NCBI GenBank assembly: GCA_031548005.1
Contig: JAVBRK010000075.1
Span: 1-26,376 of the forward strand
Source: BNXB01 sp031548005
GTDB taxonomy: Bacteria > Bacteroidota > Bacteroidia > Bacteroidales > Azobacteroidaceae
Length of the DNA stretch: 26,376 nt
Direction of reading: 5' to 3'
Below, piece by piece: positions 1-8,489 of this stretch (position 1 is its first letter; each line of letters opens with the position of its first letter). Both the position numbers and the translations under genes were made by a program. The notes under the pieces are model-generated. The model was not told the origin of the DNA. It saw nothing but the letters and a program-made list of their open reading frames with translations, and searched no databases.

Positions 1-45
1 GCCAGAATCGGGGTAGGGGTGCAATGTGGGTTAACATTTTTATAA
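1..45 (+). CDS. 3' end of an unknown gene, possibly an outer-membrane beta-barrel protein (partial)
   Basis: Frame 1 is open from the window edge to a TAA at 43-45, giving the tail ARIGVGVQCGLTFL. The alternating small and hydrophobic residues ending in an aromatic residue plus Leu resemble the last strand of an outer-membrane barrel, but 14 residues cannot identify a family. The terminator-like hairpin 20 bases downstream, with its T tract on this strand, supports a plus-strand gene ending here. The product class is inference only. Confidence 0.35.
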   Translation, partial: ARIGVGVQCGLTFL

Positions 46-64
46 AACAGGCAGTGATATTCTT

Positions 65-88
65 AACCGCCTTTGGGCGGTTTATTTA
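65..88 (+). terminator. Rho-independent terminator of the gene entering from the left
   Basis: A perfect 7-bp GC-rich stem is formed by AACCGCC (65-71) and GGCGGTT (76-82) around a 4-base loop, and it runs into TTTATTTAT on the plus strand. On the minus strand the same stem is followed by AAGAAT, so it is a much poorer terminator for the converging yccF transcript. Confidence 0.7.
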
Positions 89-119
89 TCGTCTCCGTAT
101 ATTTCAGATATAAGCCATC

Positions 120-503
120 TTATTTCTCTCTTTTGTCTTTAATTTCCCGGCCAAAAGGAAATAACGCTAAGGAAGCCATTTTTATGTGCTGTTTGGCAAA
201 AGGGATTCCAATAATGGTGATTCCACAAATCAATGCCCAGAAAAGATGAAAAATACAGATCTCAATACCTCCGAAAATAATCCAGAATACATTCATGAAT
301 ACATTCAGGCAACCCATTCCGTTTTTCTGTTCGGATACGGTTTTCCCAAAAGGCCAAAGGGCCAGTAAAGCCAGCTTGAGCGTTTGCAACCCGAAAGGGA
401 TTCCAATAATGGTAATCATCAGAATAAAACTGGAAACAACATAACCGAGAGATGTAAATAGTCCTCCCAGAATTAACCAGAGTAAATTCAATAACAGTCT
501 CAT
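120..503 (-). CDS. yccF: YccF family inner membrane protein
   Basis: This 127-residue protein carries two copies of the YccF domain. Each copy has a hydrophobic stretch followed by an IGIPFxxQxxKxAxLALxPFG signature, around residues 33-53 and 97-118. About four hydrophobic segments imply an integral inner-membrane protein with a short charged C-terminus ending in KDKREK. No biochemical function is established for the family that I can name. The ATG at 501-503 is only 8 bases beyond the stop of the yigZ-like gene, so it is probably the last gene of the minus-strand run. The family call is solid and the role is unknown. Confidence 0.9.
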   Translation of the reverse strand: MRLLLNLLWLILGGLFTSLGYVVSSFILMITIIGIPFGLQTLKLALLALWPFGKTVSEQKNGMGCLNVFMNVFWIIFGGIEICIFHLFWALICGITIIGIPFAKQHIKMASLALFPFGREIKDKREK

Positions 504-511
504 AATTGTGT

Positions 512-1102
512 TTATATTAAGTGTGCAGTCTCGACTTTCAATAATTTCTTCTTTAGTTTTCCGGCTTCTCCTTTCCGGATCCGGACTGTTATCTCACAAT
601 CCATATCGAATTTCTGAGAAATAATACGGAGATTATCATCTTTTACAATCTTCATAATACCGTTCATAAAGGGGTATTCAAAAACGACTGTAATATCTTC
701 ATCAACCGTTTTTTCAATGATTTTAGCATGAGCTACGGCATCCTGAGCAGCAGCCCGATAGGCAACTATCAGGCCGCTGGTTCCCAACTTGACTCCTCCG
801 AAATAACGAATTACAATAATAAGTATATCAGTCAGTTCATTGGAATTAATGACTCCGAGTATCGGCTTCCCGGCAGTAGACGAAGGTTCTCCGTCATCGT
901 TGGTCCGGAAATCCGTACGCTCGTGACCCAGCATGTAAGCCCAGCACACATGACGTGCATCGTAGTACTGTTTCCGATAGGCATCGACATAGCTTTTCAC
1001 CTCATCCACAGTACTTACCGGAATAGCATACGCTATAAATTTACTACGCTGTTCGGTAATATACCCCTCTGAGATCTCCAATATCGTGCTGTAAGAATCC
1101 AA
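512..1102 (-). CDS. yigZ: YigZ/IMPACT (UPF0029) family protein
   Basis: This 196-residue protein is close to the usual ~200 for bacterial YigZ. The N-terminal IMPACT domain (about residues 15-125) contains RSKFIAYA, the DARHVCWAY segment, NDDGEPSSTAGKPIL and the RYFGGVKLGTSGL signature. A DUF1949-type ferredoxin-like domain follows from about residue 135. The eukaryotic homologue IMPACT regulates the Gcn2 kinase; the bacterial role is unclear and may involve nucleic-acid or translation functions. The start looks like TTG (1100-1102): no in-frame ATG lies upstream before a stop, and the next Met is well inside the domain. It sits 36 bases after pepD and 8 before yccF, consistent with co-transcription. 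Confidence 0.9.
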   Translation of the reverse strand: MDSYSTILEISEGYITEQRSKFIAYAIPVSTVDEVKSYVDAYRKQYYDARHVCWAYMLGHERTDFRTNDDGEPSSTAGKPILGVINSNELTDILIIVIRYFGGVKLGTSGLIVAYRAAAQDAVAHAKIIEKTVDEDITVVFEYPFMNGIMKIVKDDNLRIISQKFDMDCEITVRIRKGEAGKLKKKLLKVETAHLI

Positions 1103-1138
1103 ATAGTTTTCTAATAATTATGCTTTTATGCTTATTTC

Positions 1139-2593
1139 TTAACCCTTGAGCGTTTCTTTGAGAAACTCCCAGAAATTCCGGACAGTCGAGATTTTTACTT
1201 TTTCATCGGGTGAATGCGGATTTTTAATCGTAGGACCAAATGAGATGACATCCAAACCTGGAATAGCAGACATAATAATCCCGCATTCCAATCCGGCATG
1301 CATGACCTTAACTTCGGGTTCGAACCCGAAGTTTTCTTTGTGCACCCGCTTCATCACCGCCAATATAGGAGAATTGACATCCGGATTCCAGCCCGGATAA
1401 GCATTTCCGAATTCTACCTTAGCTCCTGCCAGGGCAAAAACACTTTCCAGACTTGAACAAAGAGCCTCCTTACAGGTTTCGGATGAACTGCGGACCAGAA
1501 TTTTAATGTCGATCTTACCTTCGGAAGATTTAATCAGAGCCAGGTTGGAAGAAGTTTCCACAGTGCCCGGAAAATCGGTCAGCATACGCTCTACTCCATT
1601 GGGACAACCAACTACCGCATTGATCAGGCCATCCTGAATCTCTTCCGGAACCAGAGCTGCCGGTAAATCCGCTTTCTCTGCTGTGAACCGGATATTATCT
1701 TCCACACGGACATATTCAGTACGGTATAAATCCTGGTACTCCGACACCATTTCCCAGAAAACATCGACTTCATCATCGCCCGGAATCGTAACCACAGCAA
1801 ATGCTTCACGAGGGATGGCATTTCGCAGCGATCCTCCATCGATAAACGCCAACCGCGCTCCGAAATTCATAACGGCGTCTTTCAGAAAACGGAACATCAG
1901 TTTATTGGCGTTAGCACGACCCAGGTTGATATCAGCCCCGCTATGGCCACCTTTCAGTCCTGTCAACGAAAGTTTAACCGCAATATCGCCTTCCGGGATC
2001 TCCGGATCATCTTTATATTGAAACGAAATGTTCAGGTCAGCGCCTCCGGCACAACCAACATATAATTCTCCTTCATCTTCCGAATCCATGTTCAACAGGG
2101 TAGTTCCGGTAATGAAGCCCGGTTTGATCGCAAAAGCCCCATCCATCCCGGTTTCTTCATCGATTGTAAACAACGCCTCGACTGGTCCGTGTACCAGGGT
2201 TTTATCCTCAAGAACAGCCATGGCAGCAGCTACACCGATACCATTATCGGCGCCTAACGTCGTACCCCGGGCCTTGACCCATTCCCCATCCACATAAGCA
2301 TCGACCGGATCCTTTGAAAAATCAAACACCGTATCCGAATTTTTCTGAGGAACCATATCCAAATGCCCCTGAAGAATTACGGCAGAACGTTTTTCATAGC
2401 CGGGAGAAGCCGGTTTACGAATCACAATATTACCACAATCATCCTTTCGGGTATCCAGGCCTAACTGTTTACCGAACTGCTCAATAAAATCCGTAATTTC
2501 TTTCATTTGCCCTGACGGGCGTGGAATCTGTGTTAAAGCATAGAAATGTTTCCACACATTGGACGGTTGTAAATCTAAAATTGTCTTTCCCAT
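1139..2593 (-). CDS. pepD: Aminoacyl-histidine dipeptidase (cytosolic non-specific dipeptidase), M20 family
   Basis: This 484-residue cytoplasmic di-zinc peptidase hydrolyses dipeptides, including Xaa-His types. The length matches the E. coli enzyme. Metal and catalytic residues are visible in register with PepD: H77 and D79 in QGHLDM, D116 in GADNGIG, the E146-E147 pair in DEETGMDG, the MDSEDEG segment, and H460 in KNPHSPDE. I chose the ATG at 2591-2593. The same frame stays open to 2659, but that extra stretch overlaps the end of the flippase-like gene and does not look like PepD, whose N-terminus begins near the LxPxxVWKHF motif. The gap to the upstream flippase gene is 10 bases, so co-transcription is likely. 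Confidence 0.95.
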   Translation of the reverse strand: MGKTILDLQPSNVWKHFYALTQIPRPSGQMKEITDFIEQFGKQLGLDTRKDDCGNIVIRKPASPGYEKRSAVILQGHLDMVPQKNSDTVFDFSKDPVDAYVDGEWVKARGTTLGADNGIGVAAAMAVLEDKTLVHGPVEALFTIDEETGMDGAFAIKPGFITGTTLLNMDSEDEGELYVGCAGGADLNISFQYKDDPEIPEGDIAVKLSLTGLKGGHSGADINLGRANANKLMFRFLKDAVMNFGARLAFIDGGSLRNAIPREAFAVVTIPGDDEVDVFWEMVSEYQDLYRTEYVRVEDNIRFTAEKADLPAALVPEEIQDGLINAVVGCPNGVERMLTDFPGTVETSSNLALIKSSEGKIDIKILVRSSSETCKEALCSSLESVFALAGAKVEFGNAYPGWNPDVNSPILAVMKRVHKENFGFEPEVKVMHAGLECGIIMSAIPGLDVISFGPTIKNPHSPDEKVKISTVRNFWEFLKETLKG

Positions 2594-2603
2594 GGAGTTG
2601 TAA

Positions 2604-3602
2604 TTATTTCTTCGACTTATTAATGATTGGTAATGCACTGATTGCCAGGATTCCGACAATCGCGGTAAATAAATTTTGTATCAAGTAAACGATGAATGCA
2701 AACGACTTGGCATTGACCGCATCGACTCCCATTCCGGTCAGGCATTCACTAACGGCAAAGTGCCAGGCTCCGACCCCTCCGGGAACAGGCATCCCGACAG
2801 AGACACTACTGACTCCAAACGTTGTGAGCCCATTCTTCACTCCCAGATCCTGTGTAAAATCAAAAGCAAAAAAACAGAGATAAAAATACATAAAATAGCC
2901 TCCCCAGATCACTAAAGTATAAAATAAGAACAGCCATTTATCTTTCATGTGCCAGACTGTTTTTACTCCTTCCCAAACCTCCATCAGCAGGGATTTGATT
3001 TTTTTAATGATTTTAGATTCTCTGTATCGCCTGAATATAAACCAAATGACACCAATGACCAGCAAAAGTCCGGCATAAAGCCATACCGACATCAGTTTTT
3101 CTTTCAACGATAACAGAATATCCGGATTATGTTCCAGAAAAGACTTGAAAAAAGGAATATTCAGCGTGATACAAGTCAGCATAATCAGGCCCACCATGAT
3201 CGTATCGGCTAAGCGGTCGATAAGCAAAGTGCCGAAAAGCTTTGAAAATGAGATCTTCTCATATTTTGCAACAGCTCCACATCTCCAGACTTCACCCAGG
3301 CGGGGAATGGCGTAATTGACAGCATAATTCCCCAATACGGCACATATCAGATTGTTTTTTTTGGGATGTTCTCCAAGCGGCTCGATCAGCAGATTCCACC
3401 GGTAAGCCCTCACAATATTGGCTCCTAACCCGAAAAACAGAGAATAGCCAATAATATCGAACCGCACGCCGCTTTTCCAAACATCCATAATCTCGGAAAA
3501 ATCCGTTTTCCGGTATACCAGCCACAAAATGAAAAATCCGAGGGAAAACGGAAGGAGTATTTTTAAAGTTTTTTTAATTGCAGAGCTGAAATTATGAGGC
3601 AT
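2604..3602 (-). CDS. Lysylphosphatidylglycerol synthase transmembrane-domain / UPF0104 family membrane protein
   Basis: This 332-residue polytopic membrane protein has about seven or eight hydrophobic segments. It carries family signatures of the LPG-synthase transmembrane region (UPF0104/YbhN/AglD-like): the AYRWNLL motif near residue 67, the PRLGEVWRCGAV motif near 100 and LIDRLADT near 127. There is no catalytic aminoacyltransferase domain, so it is not a full MprF. Stand-alone members are thought to act as lipid flippases or as partners in lipid and glycan modification; the substrate cannot be told here. It is the first gene of the minus-strand run leading to pepD, yigZ and yccF, and it diverges from rsmA. 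Confidence 0.85.
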   Translation of the reverse strand: MPHNFSSAIKKTLKILLPFSLGFFILWLVYRKTDFSEIMDVWKSGVRFDIIGYSLFFGLGANIVRAYRWNLLIEPLGEHPKKNNLICAVLGNYAVNYAIPRLGEVWRCGAVAKYEKISFSKLFGTLLIDRLADTIMVGLIMLTCITLNIPFFKSFLEHNPDILLSLKEKLMSVWLYAGLLLVIGVIWFIFRRYRESKIIKKIKSLLMEVWEGVKTVWHMKDKWLFLFYTLVIWGGYFMYFYLCFFAFDFTQDLGVKNGLTTFGVSSVSVGMPVPGGVGAWHFAVSECLTGMGVDAVNAKSFAFIVYLIQNLFTAIVGILAISALPIINKSKK

Positions 3603-3618
3603 GAGTTCGTTTTTTGTT

Positions 3619-3642
3619 TACTTTTGTCTGGCTGCAAATGTA
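3619..3642. promoter_or_regulatory. Divergent promoter region: two face-to-face Bacteroidetes -7 motifs
   Basis: The plus strand carries TACTTTTG at 3619-3626, upstream of rsmA. The minus strand carries TACATTTG, read from 3642 to 3635, upstream of the flippase-like gene. Both fit the Bacteroidetes -7 consensus TAnnTTTG and lie about 45 and 33 bases from their start codons. Neither has a clear TTTG -33 element at 19-21 bases, so only the -7 calls are supported. Confidence 0.4.
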
Positions 3643-3669
3643 ATGAAATAAATGAAAAGTATAAAATAA

Positions 3670-4452
3670 ATGAAGAGAATGAGCGAAGTCAAGCCTAAAA
3701 AATCATTAGGCCAGCACTTTCTGAAAGACCTGGATATTGCCTCACAAATTGCAGATACAATAGACCATTACAAACGGCTTCCGGTACTGGAAGTCGGACC
3801 GGGAACAGGTGTCCTGACACAATTTCTGCTAAAAAAAGACATCGATCTGAAAGTCGTGGAACTCGACCGGGAATCGGTCGGATACCTACAAACACATTTT
3901 CCGGAACTCGAAAGCCGGATCCTGAGCGAAGAGTTCCTGAAAATGGATTTCGGAACCCTGTTTCCCGGAGAATTTATCGTAATCGGCAACTACCCCTACA
4001 ACATCTCCAGCCAGATCTTTTTCAAAGTTCTGGAAAATAAAGACCGGATTCCTTTTTGTTCCGGAATGATTCAGAAAGAAGTGGCAGAACGCATCGCTTC
4101 CAAACCCGGGAAAAAAGCATACGGAATTATCTCGGTCTTACTCCAGGCCTGGTACGATATCGATTACCTCTTCACGGTGGGACCGCAGGTATTCGATCCT
4201 CCACCCAAAGTGCAATCGGCAGTCGTACGCCTGACCCGCAACAGCCGGACTTCCTTTCCTTGCGACGAAGCTTTGTTTAAAACGGTTGTTAAAACGGCTT
4301 TCAACCAACGCCGGAAAACCATGAGAAATTCGCTTAAACCTCTTCTCGGGAAAGAATGCCCCCTATTTACCCATCCGGTGTTCGATAAACGACCCGAACA
4401 GTTATCAGTCGATCAATTTATCGATTTGACAAATTTAATCACTCAAACATAA
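3670..4452 (+). CDS. rsmA: 16S rRNA (adenine(1518)-N6/adenine(1519)-N6) dimethyltransferase
   Basis: RsmA (KsgA) dimethylates two adjacent adenines in the terminal helix of 16S rRNA using S-adenosylmethionine during late 30S assembly. The 260 residues match the family. Visible motifs are KKSLGQHFL near the N-terminus (residues 10-18), the SAM-binding VLEVGPGTG (39-47) and the catalytic motif IV GNYPYNIS (106-113). Also present are the MIQKEVAERI segment and the C-terminal AFNQRRKTMRNSL rRNA-binding region. A second ATG at 3679 gives a protein three residues shorter, MSEVKPKKSLG, which may be the true start. It stands alone between the divergent promoter and corA. Confidence 0.95.
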   Translation: MKRMSEVKPKKSLGQHFLKDLDIASQIADTIDHYKRLPVLEVGPGTGVLTQFLLKKDIDLKVVELDRESVGYLQTHFPELESRILSEEFLKMDFGTLFPGEFIVIGNYPYNISSQIFFKVLENKDRIPFCSGMIQKEVAERIASKPGKKAYGIISVLLQAWYDIDYLFTVGPQVFDPPPKVQSAVVRLTRNSRTSFPCDEALFKTVVKTAFNQRRKTMRNSLKPLLGKECPLFTHPVFDKRPEQLSVDQFIDLTNLITQT

Positions 4453-4472
4453 GCTTTTTCGGAAGTTTTAAC

Positions 4473-4480
4473 TATTTTTG
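4473..4480 (+). promoter_or_regulatory. Possible -7 element for corA
   Basis: TATTTTTG fits TAnnTTTG and lies 50 bases before the corA ATG, in the rsmA-corA gap. There is no convincing -33 TTTG, so this is a tentative call based on one short motif in T-rich DNA. Confidence 0.3.
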
Positions 4481-4530
4481 TAAACTCGTTCAAACCAGTC
4501 GTTGTCTAACTCCTTTATGTCCTGTTGATT

Positions 4531-5469
4531 ATGTCCGAAATAAGACTCTTTTACCATAAAGACGGAGCGGTAAGGCTTAGTCGCAGCATCGATTTTCTGA
4601 AACAAACTCCCACCAATCAATTCCTGTGGATCGACCTGAACGACGCGGACGAAGAAATCGAATTACAATTAGAAGATTATCTGAAAATCTATATTCAGGA
4701 AGAAGAAGAAATGATCGAGATCGAAACTTCTTCCCGGTATATAGAAACCCGGGACACATTGGTCGTTAATACCAACTTCCTGCTAAGCACTTACGAACGA
4801 AACCCGGTATCGTTCATCCTGAAAAATAACATCCTGATATCGGTACGCAGTGAAGAACTCGGATCATTTACCGAAACGGTAAAGAAGCTGTTTTCCAATC
4901 CTCAGAATTATCCGACCGGATATCATGTATTCCTGGCATTGTTCGAGACCCGGATTGAATTCGATGCAGACATGATCGAAAATATTACTCAGGAAATCAC
5001 AAATCTGAGTAATAGCATCCAGGAAGCGGACGAAGATATCCTGCTGCAAATCAAGAATCTTCAGGAAAAAACCATGATGCTGCGCGAAAATATCATCGAC
5101 AAGCAACGGGCCATCTCCAACATGCTTAAAAGCAGTCTGATTCCCGTCGATCTGCGCGGAAAACTGACAATTCTCATCAAAGACATCAACTCCCTGCTGG
5201 AGCATATCCGGTTCAGTTTCGACCGTTTGGACTACTTACAGGATACGTTTCTCGGTTTCGTTAACATCCAACAAAATAAAATTATCAAGATTTTCACAGT
5301 GGTGTCTGTTATTTTTATGCCTCCGACACTGATCGCCAGCATTTATGGAATGAACTTTACCTTTATGCCGGAAATTAACTGGAAATACGGATATTTATTT
5401 GCATTAGGACTGATGGTATTCTCCATTATACTAATTCTTTATTACTTCAAAAAGAAGAAGTGGCTGTAG
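4531..5469 (+). CDS. corA: CorA family magnesium/cobalt channel
   Basis: CorA forms a homopentameric inner-membrane channel for Mg2+ entry. This 312-residue protein has the typical layout: an acidic cytoplasmic N-terminal domain, a long helical stalk (about residues 140-245), and two C-terminal membrane helices. The invariant GMN selectivity motif (273-275, within IYGMNF) closes the first helix. The tail ends in lysines and KKKKWL, as expected for the cytoplasmic C-terminus. The start is the ATG at 4531; a TTG two codons earlier is also in frame but unlikely. There is a 78-base gap after rsmA. Confidence 0.93.
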   Translation: MSEIRLFYHKDGAVRLSRSIDFLKQTPTNQFLWIDLNDADEEIELQLEDYLKIYIQEEEEMIEIETSSRYIETRDTLVVNTNFLLSTYERNPVSFILKNNILISVRSEELGSFTETVKKLFSNPQNYPTGYHVFLALFETRIEFDADMIENITQEITNLSNSIQEADEDILLQIKNLQEKTMMLRENIIDKQRAISNMLKSSLIPVDLRGKLTILIKDINSLLEHIRFSFDRLDYLQDTFLGFVNIQQNKIIKIFTVVSVIFMPPTLIASIYGMNFTFMPEINWKYGYLFALGLMVFSIILILYYFKKKKWL

Positions 5470-5524
5470 TCAACAATACTTAAATATTTTAATTTAATTA
5501 CAAACTAAATAATTGACAAACACC

Positions 5525-6676
5525 ATGAAAAAAACTTTATTCGCCTTACTGGCTTTACCGTTTATTTTATTATCCTGCGAGCAGAAAAAAGCAGAGCAAC
5601 CAACTGCATCAGGTCTGCTTCCATCGAAATTTGAAGGAGTCTATGAAGAAGATTCACGAAGAGACTCCACTCATTTGTATGTCATGAAAAACACCAATGG
5701 TATGGAAGTTTGTGTTACCAACATCGGTGGCCGGATTGTTTCCGTACTTGTACCGGATAAGAACGGCAATATGCAGGACGTAGTTCTTGGATTCGACAAT
5801 ATCGAAAATTATAAAGGGATCGATACCAACTTCGGAGCCATCATCGGCCGTTACGGCAACCGGATTGCCGGAGGTAAATTCACATTATACCGGGTAATGT
5901 ATACCTTACGTCAGAACAATGGTAACAACAGCCTTCACGGTGGGCCACGCGGATTCCACACCCGGTATTTCAACATCGAGCAGCCCGATGCACAAACCCT
6001 GGTATGCAAATATCTATCACGTCACCAGGAAGAAGGATTTCCAGGAAACCTTTATGTAACTGTTACTTACAAACTAACAAACGATAACGCTTTGGATATT
6101 GGTTATGAAGCAACCGTAGATCATCCTACCATCGTAAACCTCACTAATCATTCCTATTTCAACTTGTCGGGCGATCCTAAAAATACCATCCTCGACCATG
6201 TTGTAAGTATGAATTGCGACAGTTATACCCCAACAAATGAGGAATTGATTCCAACGGGAGAAATCGTCAAAGTTGCCGGCACTCCGCTCGACTTCACCGC
6301 TCCGAAATCCATTGGAGAACGGATCAACGATTCAACTTTCATCGATATTAAATACGGAAGAGGTTACGACCACAATTTCGTGATTAATACTCCGGGCGAC
6401 CTGTCTAAAGCAGCTTGCAAAGTCGTTTGTCCTGCAACCGGAATCGCCATGGAAGTATTCACTAACGAACCGGGAGTACAATTCTATACCGGAAATTTCC
6501 TAGACGGAACAAGCACCGGAAAGAAAGGAATCCCCTACCAGCACCGCACAGCACTGTGCTTGGAAACACAGCATTTTCCCGATTCACCGAATCACCCTCA
6601 ATTCCCGTCGACTATCTTAGATAAAGACAGCGTATACACCAGCCGTTGTATTTATAAATTCAGCGTTGAGAAATAA
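5525..6676 (+). CDS. galM: Aldose 1-epimerase (galactose mutarotase), predicted lipoprotein
   Basis: The enzyme interconverts alpha and beta anomers of aldoses such as galactose or glucose. The 383-residue chain begins with a lipoprotein signal, MKKTLFALLALPFILLSC, with Cys18 in a lipobox, so it should be membrane-anchored outside the cytoplasm. GalM landmarks follow: the YGNRIAGGKF segment, NNSLHGGPRGF, the LTNHSYFNLSG catalytic-acid His region, RGYDHNFV and the catalytic Glu region ALCLETQHFPDSPN. I chose the ATG at 5525; a TTG start at 5513 is in frame but would spoil the signal peptide. It lies 22 bases before the GH20 gene, suggesting a two-gene operon releasing and equilibrating sugars in the periplasm. 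Confidence 0.92.
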   Translation: MKKTLFALLALPFILLSCEQKKAEQPTASGLLPSKFEGVYEEDSRRDSTHLYVMKNTNGMEVCVTNIGGRIVSVLVPDKNGNMQDVVLGFDNIENYKGIDTNFGAIIGRYGNRIAGGKFTLYRVMYTLRQNNGNNSLHGGPRGFHTRYFNIEQPDAQTLVCKYLSRHQEEGFPGNLYVTVTYKLTNDNALDIGYEATVDHPTIVNLTNHSYFNLSGDPKNTILDHVVSMNCDSYTPTNEELIPTGEIVKVAGTPLDFTAPKSIGERINDSTFIDIKYGRGYDHNFVINTPGDLSKAACKVVCPATGIAMEVFTNEPGVQFYTGNFLDGTSTGKKGIPYQHRTALCLETQHFPDSPNHPQFPSTILDKDSVYTSRCIYKFSVEK

Positions 6677-6698
6677 TATCAAAAAATATCATCATGGT

Positions 6699-8348
6699 AT
6701 GAAAACTATAATTTCAACATTATTAAGCTTATTGGTAGCTTTGGGGATATCTGCACAAAACAAATCCACATTGAATATTATTCCGGAGCCGGTAAAAAGT
6801 AAAGTTACAGCCGGACAATTCACATTCAATGCCAGCACAAAATTTGTCATCACCCCCGACAATCAGGAAATGCGTAATTCTGTGGGGCGAATCATCGACC
6901 AATTCAGCACAGCTGCAGGGTTTGACTTACAGGTGACTTCTGCATCCGGAAAAAGCAATGTGGTTATCTGTAAATTGGACAATTCCATTGCAGCTAATGA
7001 AGGATACAAGCTATCGATCAATAAAGATGCAATCACCATTACAGCTAAGAATCCAAACGGTATCTTTTATGCGCTGCAAACAGTCAGACAACTACTGCCT
7101 CCTCAATTGGAATCAGTAAAAAAAGCAGAAAATGTCACCTGGACTCTTCCCTGTGCTGAAATCGAAGATGCTCCACGCTACAACTACCGCGGACTCCATC
7201 TCGATTGTTCCCGCCATTTCTGGACCAAGGAATTCGTGATGCAATACATCGATTTGCTGGCCTATCATAAAATGAATACATTTCACTGGCACCTTACCGA
7301 CGACCAGGGATGGCGCATCGAAATCAAAAAATATCCTGACCTGACAAAAAAAGGCGGCTACCGCAACCGGACGCTGAAAGGCCAGTATTATTCGAACGAT
7401 GCTTTACGCCAATGGGATACCACCCGTTACGGAGGATACTATACCCAGGAAGATGTCAAAGAGGTAGTAGCTTATGCTCAAAAACGCTTTGTTACGGTTA
7501 TTCCCGAAATCGAGATGCCCGGACATGCTGTAGCGGCTTTAACTGCATATCCTAAATTATCCTGTACCGGCGGACCATTTGAAGTCGAGGGATTATGGGG
7601 CGTTTTCGAAGATATTTTCTGTGCCGGAAACGACGATGTATTCTCATTTCTGGAAGATGTGTTGACAGAAGTCATGCCGCTTTTTCCTTCCGAATACATT
7701 CATATCGGAGGCGATGAGGCCCCGAAAACCCGCTGGGAACGCTGTCATGCCTGTCAGGAACGGATGGAAAAGGAAGGCCTGAAAAATGAGCATGAACTCC
7801 AATCCTACTTTATCAAACGGATGGAGAAATTCATCAATTCGAAAGGTAAGAGAATCATCGGATGGGATGAGATTTTGGAAGGCGGACTGGCTCCGAATGC
7901 TACCGTGATGTCCTGGAGAGGTCAAGATGGTGGTATCGCAGCAGCACGGCAGGGACACGACGTGATCATGACCCCCAACTCGCATGTATATCTCGACTAC
8001 TATCAATCCCAGTCGAAAATGGAACCGCACGGCATTGGAGGATACTTACCGATCTGGCATGTTTATTCCTATAATCCGACCCCGGCAGTACTCACACCGG
8101 AACAGGCCAAGCATATCATCGGATATCAGGGAAATTTGTGGACGGAATATGTCTTGTCTAACGACCATGTTATCTATATGGTTTATCCCCGTGCTGCGGC
8201 TATTGCCGAAACAGCCTGGAGCCCGAATGAGAAGAAAAACTACGACTATTTCCACAGCCGGCTGATGGAAATTCTGCATCGCTACAACGCTATGGGGATT
8301 AACTACAACCGGACTTTCTTGTCGGAAGAACGAGATCTGAAGAAATAA
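6699..8348 (+). CDS. Beta-N-acetylhexosaminidase, glycoside hydrolase family 20
   Basis: The enzyme removes terminal beta-linked GlcNAc or GalNAc by substrate-assisted catalysis through the 2-acetamido group. The protein has 549 residues. A signal peptide covers about residues 1-20 (MKTIISTLLSLLVALGISAQ), followed by a GH20b-like alpha/beta domain to about 150. The GH20 barrel then begins with YRGLHLDCSRHF and contains FHWHLTDDQGWRIEIKKYP, VIPEIEMPGHA and the catalytic Asp-Glu pair D339-E340 in HIGGDEAPK. The late NLWTEY and AETAW segments are also typical. The start is the ATG at 6699; the frame stays open to a TTG at 6666, but only the internal ATG yields a clean signal peptide. Gut bacteria use such enzymes on mucin and host N- or O-glycans. 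Confidence 0.94.
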   Translation: MKTIISTLLSLLVALGISAQNKSTLNIIPEPVKSKVTAGQFTFNASTKFVITPDNQEMRNSVGRIIDQFSTAAGFDLQVTSASGKSNVVICKLDNSIAANEGYKLSINKDAITITAKNPNGIFYALQTVRQLLPPQLESVKKAENVTWTLPCAEIEDAPRYNYRGLHLDCSRHFWTKEFVMQYIDLLAYHKMNTFHWHLTDDQGWRIEIKKYPDLTKKGGYRNRTLKGQYYSNDALRQWDTTRYGGYYTQEDVKEVVAYAQKRFVTVIPEIEMPGHAVAALTAYPKLSCTGGPFEVEGLWGVFEDIFCAGNDDVFSFLEDVLTEVMPLFPSEYIHIGGDEAPKTRWERCHACQERMEKEGLKNEHELQSYFIKRMEKFINSKGKRIIGWDEILEGGLAPNATVMSWRGQDGGIAAARQGHDVIMTPNSHVYLDYYQSQSKMEPHGIGGYLPIWHVYSYNPTPAVLTPEQAKHIIGYQGNLWTEYVLSNDHVIYMVYPRAAAIAETAWSPNEKKNYDYFHSRLMEILHRYNAMGINYNRTFLSEERDLKK

Positions 8349-8369
8349 CACTCTTTCCGGATAATCATT

Positions 8370-8410
8370 AAAGAAGCTGCCTTGTCCTGCGTGATAAGGC
8401 AGTTTCTTTT
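8370..8410 (+). terminator. Rho-independent terminator after the GH20 gene
   Basis: AAAGAAGCTGCCTT (8370-8383) pairs with AAGGCAGTTTCTTT (8396-8409) as a 14-bp stem with a single G-U wobble and a 12-base loop. The stem ends in a T-rich tract, 21 bases after the GH20 stop. Confidence 0.85.
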
Positions 8411-8412
8411 GT

Positions 8413-8451
8413 AAAAAAGGCTGCCCCACATAATCGTGAGACAGCCCTTTT
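8413..8451 (-). terminator. Terminator of the SGNH hydrolase gene
   Basis: Read on the minus strand, GGGCTG (8447-8442) and CAGCC (8423-8419) form a stem, extended weakly inward past mismatches, followed by six T. It lies 38 bases past the stop of the minus-strand gene. Together with the neighbouring plus-strand hairpin it separates two convergent genes. Confidence 0.75.
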
Positions 8452-8489
8452 CATATTTAGTCAATACTGACCAACGAACCCTTTTCAGA

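Noticed and set aside
2594..2659. Longer PepD start overlapping the flippase-like gene
   Set aside because: The extra 22 codons encode the complement of the flippase C-terminal region in another frame and do not extend the PepD family N-terminus.
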